Assembly (NCBI GenBank): GCA_021795275.1
Contig: JAJYPO010000036.1
Span: forward strand, 1-15,436
Origin: Nitrospirota bacterium
Lineage (GTDB): Bacteria > Nitrospirota_A > Leptospirillia > Leptospirillales > Leptospirillaceae
DNA length: 15,436 nucleotides
Direction: 5' to 3'
Below, piece after piece: positions 1 through 5,770 of the stretch (the first letter of the stretch is position 1; each line of letters begins with the position of its first letter). The position numbers and the translations under genes are program-made. The notes under the pieces are model-generated. The model had not been told where the DNA came from. It did not search any database and was given only the letters and a program-made list of their open reading frames with translations.

Positions 1-1
1 C

Positions 2-73
2 GGTCGCGCGAAGGCGGTCCGGGAGGCGGAGTTGACCATGGAAAAGGTGCGGGAGGCCATGAAAATTTCCTGA
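2..73 (+). CDS. C-terminal tail of an unidentified protein (5' end outside window)
   Basis: An open frame runs in from the left edge and stops at TGA 71-73, giving about 23 residues rich in Lys, Glu and Arg that end in EKVREAMKIS. This looks like an amphipathic C-terminal helix. It is the only frame on this strand giving a plausible protein end here, and the intron RNA that follows begins about 30-45 bases after the stop. The family cannot be recognised from so little sequence. It points toward the aldo/keto reductase gene at 789-1790, so the intron lies in a convergent intergenic space. It could be a chance open frame. Confidence 0.4.
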   Translation, partial: GRAKAVREAELTMEKVREAMKIS

Positions 74-105
74 AAGGGACGAGGGTCTGCGGGGAGGGGA
101 GATGT

Positions 106-127
106 CCGGGCGGGGACACCCGCCCGG
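106..127 (+). repeat. Perfect 9-bp hairpin at the intron 5' side
   Basis: CCGGGCGGG (106-114) and CCCGCCCGG (119-127) form a perfect GC-rich stem with loop GACA. It lies 33 bases after the upstream stop codon and could be the stem of that gene's intrinsic terminator, the usual target of group IIC introns. Its 3' arm, however, overlaps the bases (from 122) that align with the conserved 5' end of IIC introns. It may instead be part of the intron fold. No T-run follows it. Confidence 0.6.
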
Positions 128-628
128 CATGGTCGCGATCTTGGAGGTGCAAGTCCTCCCGTAAGCTGGCCACAGCGAACGAAGCGAAGCGCAACCGCGC
201 AAGGGTGACCGAGCATGGGGAGGAAGCGTGAAACGAAACCGCGAGCCCAATGGACAAGAACCGGATAGAAGGCGTCCCCGATCAAGGCGAGCAGGCCCGT
301 CTCTGCGAAGCCTTTGTGGCCAATGGAGAGGGGGCGTAGATCCGGTGGCGGTGCGGCGAAGGATCGCGGTCTTACCCGGGGAGATCTCGCCTTATACCTG
401 AAAGGGCGACGGAGACATCCGGAGCGAGAAGTCAGCAGAGGCCGTAGTAACCGCCGGCAAGGGGCGAAGGGCCGAACGCGAAGGAGAGCCGGAGACTATG
501 GCACTCGAAGGGACATAGGCATCAGAAGCCAGGCATCCTGGCCGGACCGAGGGAGGGAACGGTGAAGCCGAACCCGAGGCGGGACGCGATGAAGCCCTTT
601 CGGCGTGTCGTAAACATGAAGGCTTGGG

Positions 629-683
629 GCGAGAAGACCTGCTTGAGCAGGTCTTCTCGCGAAAGTCGGGAAACCCCCGACTT
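629..683 (+). repeat. Two tandem perfect hairpins in the intron (domain III/IV region)
   Basis: The first stem is 14 perfect base pairs (629-642 with 647-660) closed by loop TTGA. It is followed at once by an 8-bp stem, AAGTCGGG (663-670) with CCCGACTT (676-683), loop AAACC. They lie just before domain V, where ORF-bearing introns carry the reverse transcriptase gene. The first is therefore probably a domain IV reduced to a simple stem. The same long stem could weakly resemble a terminator, but no T-run follows. Confidence 0.65.
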
Positions 684-703
684 CTCTGACCTCAACTTGT
701 CGA

Positions 704-777
704 ACCGCCGGATGCGGACCCGCATGTCCGGTGGTGTGGGAGGGGACCGGTCCGTGAGGGTTGGCCCCTATCCCGAT
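704..777 (+). other. Group II intron domains V and VI (catalytic core and branch helix)
   Basis: Domain V occupies 704-735: lower stem 704-712 with 727-735, 2-nt bulge 725-726, upper stem 713-716 with 721-724, loop GACC. The CGC triad sits at 706-708 with its G paired to T732, as in IIC introns. Domain VI follows, with GGGA/TCCC and GGGG/CCCC helices separated by an unpaired TA. A770 is eight bases from the predicted 3' splice site at 777, the normal branch-site distance. The intact core argues that the RNA could still be catalytic. Confidence 0.8.
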
Positions 778-788
778 CAAGCGGAGGG

Positions 789-1790
789 TCAGCGGCCCAC
801 CGTCTTCATCATTTCCTCCGAATAGCGTTCTCCGGCCGCGGAGCCGGGAGGGAATGCCTGGGCCAGACGGACGACGTCGATGAAAGAAACGGAGCGCTTC
901 AGGGTGGCGGCGTTTTCCTCGAGATGGGCCACCGTCTTGGCGCCGGGGATCGGGACGATCTCCGGTCCCTGGGCATAGATCCAGGCGAGCGCCACCTGGG
1001 CGGGAGTCATCTGGTGTTTTCGGGCGATCTCATCGAGGGTGTCGAGGAGCTTCCGGTTTTTTTCCAGATTCTCCTTCTGGAACCGCGGGGTCCTGGCCCG
1101 GTAGTCGCCCGGGGGAAGATCCTCCACAGACCGGATGCGGGAGGTCAGGAATCCCCGGCCAAGGGGACTGTAGGGAACGAATCCGATTCCGAGCTGGCGG
1201 CAGGCCGGAATGATCTCGGTCTCGGGATCGCGGGACCAGAGGGAGTATTCGCTCTGGACCGCCGCCACCGGGTGGATCCGGTGCGCCCGCCGGAGAGTTT
1301 CGGGACCAGGCTCGGAAAGGCCGATGTAACGGACCTTGCCCTCCCTGACGAGCGCGGCCATCGCTCCGACGGTCTCCTCGATCGGGACGGCCGGATCAAC
1401 CCTGTGCTGGTAGTAGAGATCGATGACCTCCACCCCGAGGCGCCGGAGGGAGGCCTCGCAGGCCGAACGGACGTATTCCGGGCTTCCGTCGATCCCCCGC
1501 TTCGTGGGATCGGAAGGGTCCCGGACGATTCCGAACTTCGTTGCCAGGACGACTTGTGCCCTTTTGCCCGCGATGGCCTTTCCGAGCAGCTCTTCGTTGG
1601 CCCCATGGCCGTACATGTCGGCGGTGTCGAGAAAGGTGATCCCCAGGTCGATCGCCCTGTGGATGGTGTTGATCGATTCCGCCGGATCGGCCGTCCCGTA
1701 GAACTCCGACATCCCCATGCATCCGAGTCCCATGGCGGAGACCTTGAGGCCGCTTCGCCCCAGATAACGCTCTTCCATCTTCGCGTCCAC
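789..1790 (-). CDS. Aldo/keto reductase (AKR13-like)
   Basis: This 333-residue NADPH-dependent cytosolic oxidoreductase should reduce aldehydes or ketones; the substrate cannot be told from the sequence. The N-terminus [21 protein letters not shown] is typical of the family. The usual tetrad is visible: Asp55 and Tyr60 in LDTADMYG, Lys85 in LATKFG and His129 in YYQHRVDP. Cofactor-binding features follow, including [21 protein letters not shown] and VPIPGAKT near the C-terminus. Length is normal for the AKR13 group. I chose GTG at 1790 because GAAAGG lies 5-8 bases upstream; an ATG at 1778 is an alternative that removes only four residues. It is read divergently from the cobalamin genes and convergently with the upstream partial gene. 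The intron ends 11 bp past its stop codon. Confidence 0.93.
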   Translation of the reverse strand: MDAKMEERYLGRSGLKVSAMGLGCMGMSEFYGTADPAESINTIHRAIDLGITFLDTADMYGHGANEELLGKAIAGKRAQVVLATKFGIVRDPSDPTKRGIDGSPEYVRSACEASLRRLGVEVIDLYYQHRVDPAVPIEETVGAMAALVREGKVRYIGLSEPGPETLRRAHRIHPVAAVQSEYSLWSRDPETEIIPACRQLGIGFVPYSPLGRGFLTSRIRSVEDLPPGDYRARTPRFQKENLEKNRKLLDTLDEIARKHQMTPAQVALAWIYAQGPEIVPIPGAKTVAHLEENAATLKRSVSFIDVVRLAQAFPPGSAAGERYSEEMMKTVGR

Positions 1791-1823
1791 CCTGCCTTTC
1801 GGCGTTGAAAGGGGTCCAAGTGT

Positions 1824-1852
1824 TTGAACGACGATCCAAATGGCATTATGCT
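1824..1852 (+). promoter_or_regulatory. Candidate sigma-70-type promoter for the cobalamin operon
   Basis: TTGAAC (1824-1829) and TATGCT (1847-1852) are separated by exactly 17 bases, about 70 bp before the first ATG at 1924. Each box matches four of six consensus positions. It lies in the 133-bp divergent gap with the aldo/keto reductase gene. No cobalamin riboswitch elements were seen between it and the start codon. The leftward promoter could not be assigned. Confidence 0.5.
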
Positions 1853-1923
1853 AACACAGGTGGCAATTCCGGACAAACAGGCGGAGGTCTTTTTTTCCGC
1901 CGGAACCCGAGGGAGTAACCCGC

Positions 1924-2568
1924 ATGTTTCCCGACCCGCCCGTTCCGGGCCGATTTCGACTCTTTCTTCTCCGCCACGGCCACCTTGAAAACTCCGACCA
2001 GGGAGCGATCAACGGGCAGGCCGACGTCCATCTCTCCCCCCGGGGCCGCTCCCAGATGGAGCGCCGGGCGAAGGATCTTGCCGGGGTGCCGGCTACGCTC
2101 CTTCTGTCGAGCTCACTCTCCCGAACCCGCCAGAGTCTCGAGCCCCTGGCCCGATCCCGTCCGGGTCTGGTTCCCCGGCCCCTCGAACGATTCCGGGAAC
2201 GATCCTTCGGATCCTGGGAAGGAAAGACCCGGCCGGAGATCGAACGAGAGGATCCTGCGGGCTTCGTCCGGTGGCAGAAGCTCGATCTCTCCTTCGCCCC
2301 TCCGGGAGGTGAGAGCCTCCTGAATTTCCGGGACCGGATCAACCGGGCCATGGAGGATCTTCTTCTTGAGGTGGGATACGGCCACAACGCCATCCTCGTC
2401 GCCCATTCCGGGGTCAACCGGATCCTCCTGCTCGACGCGCTGGGGGCCGATCTTACCCGCTATTTCCGTCTCACCCAGACCTACGGGGCGCTGAACGTGA
2501 TCGACTACACACTGGGGGGGGAGCCGGCGGTCCTTCTCATGAACCACCCCGCGGAGGACTTCGCGTGA
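1924..2568 (+). CDS. cobC: Histidine phosphatase, probable alpha-ribazole phosphatase
   Basis: This 214-residue protein belongs to the histidine phosphatase (phosphoglycerate mutase-like) superfamily. It carries the phospho-acceptor motif LRHGH (Arg17, His18, Gly19), the acid-region signature RERSFGSWEG at about residues 92-101, GGES near 130 and the second catalytic histidine in AHSGVNR (His161). CobC-type members dephosphorylate alpha-ribazole phosphate during assembly of the cobalamin lower ligand. The family alone does not settle the substrate. The assignment rests on the GTGA overlap with cobyrinate diamide synthase, which makes this the first gene of a cobalamin operon. GGGAG lies about 10 bases before the ATG. 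A general sugar-phosphate phosphatase is the alternative. Confidence 0.8.
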   Translation: MFPDPPVPGRFRLFLLRHGHLENSDQGAINGQADVHLSPRGRSQMERRAKDLAGVPATLLLSSSLSRTRQSLEPLARSRPGLVPRPLERFRERSFGSWEGKTRPEIEREDPAGFVRWQKLDLSFAPPGGESLLNFRDRINRAMEDLLLEVGYGHNAILVAHSGVNRILLLDALGADLTRYFRLTQTYGALNVIDYTLGGEPAVLLMNHPAEDFA

Positions 2569-3989
2569 TCCCCCGCGGAGTCGTCGTGGCCGGTGCCGGA
2601 TCGGGATCGGGGAAGACCCTGACGGCCCTGACGCTCCTGTCGGGACTCTCCGCCAGGGGATACGCGGTCCATCCCTTCAAGTGCGGGCCAGACTTCATCG
2701 ACCCCCGCCACCACGAGTGGATTGCCCAGGCACCGTCGGGGAACCTCGACCTCCACTTTTCCGGGCCGGAGGCGCTGAGGGAGCGCTTCGACCGCCAGGT
2801 GGCCGGATCCTCCGGAGGAGTCGTGGAAGGAGTCATGGGGCTCTTCGACGGGCTCGTCCGGGGAACCTCGACCTTCGACATCGCCCGGACCCTCGATCTT
2901 CCGGTCATTCTGGTCCTTTCCGCCCAGGGCATGGCCGAGACCGCCGCCGCCCTGATCCGGGGAATCGTCATCCACCGTGAAGGAATACGCGTCCTGGGCG
3001 TCATCGTCACCCGGACCGGTTCGGATCGCCACCGGGCCCTGATCGCGGACGCACTCAAGGGGGAAGGGCTTCCCCCCCTTCTGGGCGCCCTTCCCCGGGA
3101 GGAGTCCTTTGCCCTCCCCGAACGCCATCTGGGCCTTTCCGCTCCCTGGGAGCGTGAGGGAGAGCAGGACGATCGTCTGCGGAAGGCTCTCGCCCGCGCC
3201 GCCGAGGCGCTGGACTGGTCCACGATCCTCCAGGCATTTTCCCCGCCCACCCCGGCGACATCTCCCTCCGCCCCCGGAGACGATCCCCGGTCGGTTTCCG
3301 GGAGCTGGCGGACGATCCTGCGACGTCTCCCTCCTCCGACCCCCTCCCGGGGCCGTCGCCCTCTCCGTCTCGGAGTCGCTCTGGACGAGGCATTCTGGTT
3401 CTATTACCCTGAGAACTGGGAGCTCTTCGGAGGTTTCGGGATCGAGATCCTCCCCTTTTCCCCCCTCCGGGACCGGGGTCTTCCCCCGGACTGCGACGGG
3501 CTCTACCTCGGGGGGGGATACCCGGAGCGCTTCTCCCGGGAGCTTTCCGGAAACCGCCCCATGATCTCCGAGTTTCGTCGCTTCTGCGACTCCGGACGTC
3601 CCGTCTATGCCGAATGCGGGGGGATGCTCTACCTGACCGAAGGCCCCATGGGGGAGGAAGGAGAGGAGTCGCCCGCTCTTTCCGGGATTTTCCCGGTCCG
3701 CTACGCCCTTGGTGACCGTCTGAAGCGCCTGGGATACGCCGAGGTGACTGCCGGCGAGGGGTTCTTCTCCGGAGCGCCCGGTCCGGTTCGGGGCCACCTT
3801 TTTCATTACAGCCGCCTTTCGGGAAGCGAAAACGGGCTTCCCGCCGCCTTTTTCCACACGTCGGACGGCAGACCGGAGGGGTTTGCCCGCAAGGGAGTGG
3901 TGGCCTCCTATCTCCATCTTTTCTTTCCCTCCAATCCCCTCTGGGCCGAGGCCCTGGTCCGGGCCCTCGAGAGCGGGCGGGGCCAGTGA
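2565..3989 (+). CDS. cbiA: Cobyrinate a,c-diamide synthase
   Basis: This 474-residue enzyme amidates the a and c side chains of cobyrinic (or hydrogenobyrinic) acid, using ATP and glutamine, in the cytosol. The N-terminal ATPase domain has Walker A GAGSGSGKT (residues 10-18), then KCGPDFIDP and VMGLFDG, all typical of CbiA/CobB. The C-terminal class I glutamine amidotransferase domain shows GLYLGGGYPE, the nucleophile Cys351 in YAECGGMLYLTE and the histidine His451 in ASYLHLFF. Length is normal. The GTG start overlaps the previous stop as GTGA, implying translational coupling. Residues about 225-265, between the two domains, are Pro-rich and look like a long linker. Whether the substrate is cobyrinate or hydrogenobyrinate depends on when cobalt is inserted, which this window does not show. 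Confidence 0.95.
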   Translation: MIPRGVVVAGAGSGSGKTLTALTLLSGLSARGYAVHPFKCGPDFIDPRHHEWIAQAPSGNLDLHFSGPEALRERFDRQVAGSSGGVVEGVMGLFDGLVRGTSTFDIARTLDLPVILVLSAQGMAETAAALIRGIVIHREGIRVLGVIVTRTGSDRHRALIADALKGEGLPPLLGALPREESFALPERHLGLSAPWEREGEQDDRLRKALARAAEALDWSTILQAFSPPTPATSPSAPGDDPRSVSGSWRTILRRLPPPTPSRGRRPLRLGVALDEAFWFYYPENWELFGGFGIEILPFSPLRDRGLPPDCDGLYLGGGYPERFSRELSGNRPMISEFRRFCDSGRPVYAECGGMLYLTEGPMGEEGEESPALSGIFPVRYALGDRLKRLGYAEVTAGEGFFSGAPGPVRGHLFHYSRLSGSENGLPAAFFHTSDGRPEGFARKGVVASYLHLFFPSNPLWAEALVRALESGRGQ

Positions 3990-4033
3990 AAAGATGCCAA
4001 TAAAACATTTCTAGACCGAAAGGACCGAACACG

Positions 4034-5011
4034 ATGGCCATCAATGTTCTGATGATCGCGAAGGAGCCCGACAGCGCGCTCGAGGGAGTCCGTTCCTTTC
4101 TCCGGACCCGGGGAGGCTTTGGACGGGTGTGCCTTTTCACCCTGAACCGCGGCGTTGCCGGTCTCTCCTCCCTCTGGAATGAGGAATCCCTCTATCAGGA
4201 GGAGATCGCGGTCGTCGTGGCCGACCCGGAGCCGGCCATCCTCATGGAGGAATTCGAATCCCTCCGTTCGAGGGCGGGGCTCGAGGCGGCCGGTGTGCAC
4301 TTTCTCTTCGGCTATCAGACCAATCCGTCCTTCATCCGGGTCCTGGCGGACCGGATTCACGACCTGTTTCTTCCACCGGACGATGAAGTCCGCCAGATCC
4401 CCCGGCTGCCGGAGGAGATCGAGGCGGAGAGCTTCCGGATCATCGACGAGCGGCTCTCCGGCATGGCCTTCGATCCGGGATGGCACCAGGTCGTCCGCCG
4501 GGCCGTCCACGCCGTTGCGGACTTCGAGATGATCGACCTGATGGACCGCCATCCCGCCGCGATCGAGCGGGGCGTCGACGCGCTCCGCAAGGGAGCCCCT
4601 CTCATCGTCGACGTCCAGATGGTGGAGTCGGGGATCAGCCGCCCCTTTCGGGAAAAGTTCAAAAACGATCTTCTCTGCCATGTGGGAGACGCAGACGTGG
4701 CGGAGGAGGCCCGGCGCACGGGCGAGACACGGTCGACGATGGCGATGAGAAAGGCCCGCCACCGGATGGACGGGGCGGTGATCGCGGTGGGCAACGCCCC
4801 CACCGCCCTCTTCGAGGTCGACAGGCTGATCCGGGAGGAGGGAATCCGGCCGGCCCTGGTGGTAGGGGTTCCCGTCGGCTTTGTGGGAGCCAGGGAATCG
4901 AAGATTATCATCGCCCGCCAGGACAGAACCCCCTGGATCGTGACGCGGGGTCCCAAGGGGGGGTCGACGGTGGCCGTTGCGGTGGTCAACGCGCTTTTCC
5001 GGCTGGCCTGA
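4034..5011 (+). CDS. cbiC: Precorrin-8X methylmutase with an extra N-terminal domain
   Basis: Residues about 125-325 form a complete CbiC/CobH domain, which moves the C11 methyl group to C12 to give the (hydrogeno)cobyrinate skeleton. Visible signatures are RRAVHAVADFEMIDLM with the conserved histidine at 159, GAPLIVDVQMVESGI, the VGNAPTALFEV stretch, and VVGVPVGFVGARESK ending in TRGPKGGSTVAVAVVNAL. Residues 1-124 are extra. They show alternating strands and helices with PEPAILMEEF, VHFLFGYQTN and a run toward IHDLF. The layout recalls CbiX chelatases, which are fused to CbiC in some bacteria, but no HGS motif or second chelatase histidine is visible. GAAAGGA at 4018-4024 sits 9 bases before the ATG, and the gene starts 44 bp after cbiA. 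A terminator follows at 5047. Confidence 0.93.
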   Translation: MAINVLMIAKEPDSALEGVRSFLRTRGGFGRVCLFTLNRGVAGLSSLWNEESLYQEEIAVVVADPEPAILMEEFESLRSRAGLEAAGVHFLFGYQTNPSFIRVLADRIHDLFLPPDDEVRQIPRLPEEIEAESFRIIDERLSGMAFDPGWHQVVRRAVHAVADFEMIDLMDRHPAAIERGVDALRKGAPLIVDVQMVESGISRPFREKFKNDLLCHVGDADVAEEARRTGETRSTMAMRKARHRMDGAVIAVGNAPTALFEVDRLIREEGIRPALVVGVPVGFVGARESKIIIARQDRTPWIVTRGPKGGSTVAVAVVNALFRLA

Positions 5012-5018
5012 CCATACC

Positions 5019-5040
5019 GGGACCATGTCGGGACCATGTC
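5019..5040 (+). repeat. Tandem pair of 11-bp repeats
   Basis: GGGACCATGTC occurs twice head to tail (5019-5029 and 5030-5040), preceded by a partial copy (GACCATACC, 5010-5018) overlapping the cbiC stop. It lies directly before the terminator stem. It is probably a slippage product; a binding site is possible but unsupported. Confidence 0.7.
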
Positions 5041-5046
5041 GGGAAC

Positions 5047-5074
5047 GGGACGGGGAAATCCCGTCCCTCTTTTT
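5047..5074 (+). terminator. Intrinsic terminator after cbiC
   Basis: GGGACGGG (5047-5054) pairs perfectly with CCCGTCCC (5060-5067) around loop GAAAT and is followed by TCTTTTT. It lies 36 bp after the cbiC stop and closes the cobalamin operon. Confidence 0.88.
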
Positions 5075-5114
5075 CGCCCTCTCACTTTCCCTCCCCCGGT
5101 TTCCCGGATCACCA

Positions 5115-5152
5115 TCTCCCGTCCCGCCTTCGCGGAGGGCGGGCGGGAGATC
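5115..5152. repeat. Long hairpin with a single-base bulge
   Basis: ATCTCCCG (5115-5122) pairs with CGGGAGAT (5145-5152). After one bulged T at 5123, CCCGCC (5124-5129) pairs with GGCGGG (5139-5144), leaving a 9-base loop. That is 14 paired bases. No T-run follows on either strand, so it is not a standard terminator. It resembles an intergenic REP-like or small-RNA stem. Confidence 0.6.
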
Positions 5153-5523
5153 CCTGCGGATCGACGCCTCTGACGGCGGAGAACCGTTCGGAGAGGCTGA
5201 CGCAACCGCTGGCGCAACCGAGGATCCCTCCTTCCATTCCGCTCCTCCCGGAAAACGGAGGCGACATCCCTGATGGCCCCTTCGGCCTCTCTTCCTCGTT
5301 CCGGAGAGCGGAAGATCCTTCCGGAGACCGCGACGATTCCCGTCCTGGCAGGCACCCTCGCTGCGCCGAGATCCGCCGAAGCTCCTGCGGACCGGCATCG
5401 GCTTCCCGGCAAACCCGGAAGCGGTTCGGCCCCGTCCGGTCCGGGTCTCCTGCGAGCCGCCTCCCCGCATGAATTCCTCCCCGGAAGACCCTGAAACGAT
5501 TTTGTGACACGATCGAAACGGTA

Positions 5524-5552
5524 TTGCACCCGAACCGAAACAGGGGTAGATT
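5524..5552 (+). promoter_or_regulatory. Candidate promoter of the signalling operon
   Basis: TTGCAC (5524-5529) and TAGATT (5547-5552) are spaced 17 bases apart in the first AT-richer part of the gap, about 220 bp before the kinase start. The -10 match is 4/6 and the -35 match 3/6, so this is weak. A second -10-like TATATT occurs at 5622-5627 without a good -35. The 5' leader would be unusually long. Confidence 0.35.
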
Positions 5553-5559
5553 CAATTCA

Positions 5560-5585
5560 TCCGGATTATCCGTTCGGGATCCGGA
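5560..5585. promoter_or_regulatory. Inverted repeat just downstream of the candidate promoter
   Basis: TCCGGAT (5560-5566) and ATCCGGA (5579-5585) are perfect inverted 7-mers with a 12-base spacer. They lie right after the candidate -10 box, where an operator or leader hairpin would act. A second inverted repeat, CCGCCA (5645-5650) with TGGCGG (5660-5665), lies further into the leader. Function is inferred from position only. Confidence 0.35.
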
Positions 5586-5770
5586 GTGGTGCCATCTTCG
5601 AGATCGAATTCCTTCGCAGGGTATATTAAGATGCCAGACTTGACCCGCCAGGACTTTCATGGCGGCTCAGGCCTGGCCTTTCGGAAGGGTTTGGATATGG
5701 CTGGATCGAAGAGATCGACCGTGTCTCCCGCTCCTCGAGTCATTGCAATTCCGGGAAAGAGCCTGGGGCC

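Larger units (their letters stand above)
118..777 (+). ncRNA. Group IIC intron RNA, no intron-encoded protein
   Basis: This is a self-splicing-type ribozyme of about 660 nt. From memory of the Oceanobacillus iheyensis IIC intron, several blocks match in order: GCCCGGCATGG (122-132), GGTGCAAGTCC (146-156), CTTACCCGGGGAGATCT (371-387), GAAGTCAGCAGAGGCCGTAGTA (428-449) and the domain V core. Domain V (704-735) folds as a 9-bp stem with a G-U pair, a TG bulge at 725-726 and a TGCG/CGCA upper stem. Its triad is CGC (706-708), the IIC form rather than AGC. Domain VI (about 738-777) pairs GGGAGGGG with CCCC and TCCC, leaving A770 as the likely branch A, and ends in CCCGAT. No reverse transcriptase is present; the domain IV position holds only a short hairpin. 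The 3' end is well supported. The 5' end is uncertain because no GTGYG start is visible. Confidence 0.85.
5075..5770. other. Gene-free interval with hairpins and regulatory candidates
   Basis: About 700 bp separate the cobalamin operon from the signalling operon. Open frames on both strands have atypical Arg/Pro/Ser-rich translations, no family resemblance and no convincing ribosome binding sites, and the long minus-strand one runs through cbiC. The left part (5075-5480) is GC-rich and holds the 14-bp hairpin at 5115-5152. The right part (5490-5640) turns AT-richer and holds a candidate promoter and an inverted repeat. It could hold a small RNA, a long 5' leader or the remains of a decayed gene. 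I could not identify any known riboswitch. Confidence 0.6.

Noticed and set aside
628..662. The 14-bp hairpin as an intrinsic terminator
   Set aside because: No T-run follows, and it sits inside the intron directly before domain V.
314..825. Short open frames on both strands in the left region
   Set aside because: They cover the structured intron RNA, have Arg/Gly-rich translations, no family likeness and no ribosome binding sites.
2505..3917. Long minus-strand frame opposite cbiA
   Set aside because: Shadow of a clearly real gene: Gly/Glu/Pro-rich with no motifs.
5273..5494. Plus-strand frame of 73 codons in the same gap
   Set aside because: Low-complexity Pro/Ser/Arg translation without a ribosome site.
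4357..5529. Long minus-strand frame of 390 codons
   Set aside because: It is antisense to cbiC for most of its length, and its composition is that of a GC-rich shadow frame. No motif is recognised.
5109..5660. Minus-strand frame of 183 codons in the gene-free gap
   Set aside because: No recognisable domain, no Shine-Dalgarno before its ATG, and it runs through the hairpin at 5115-5152. It is kept only as a remote possibility.
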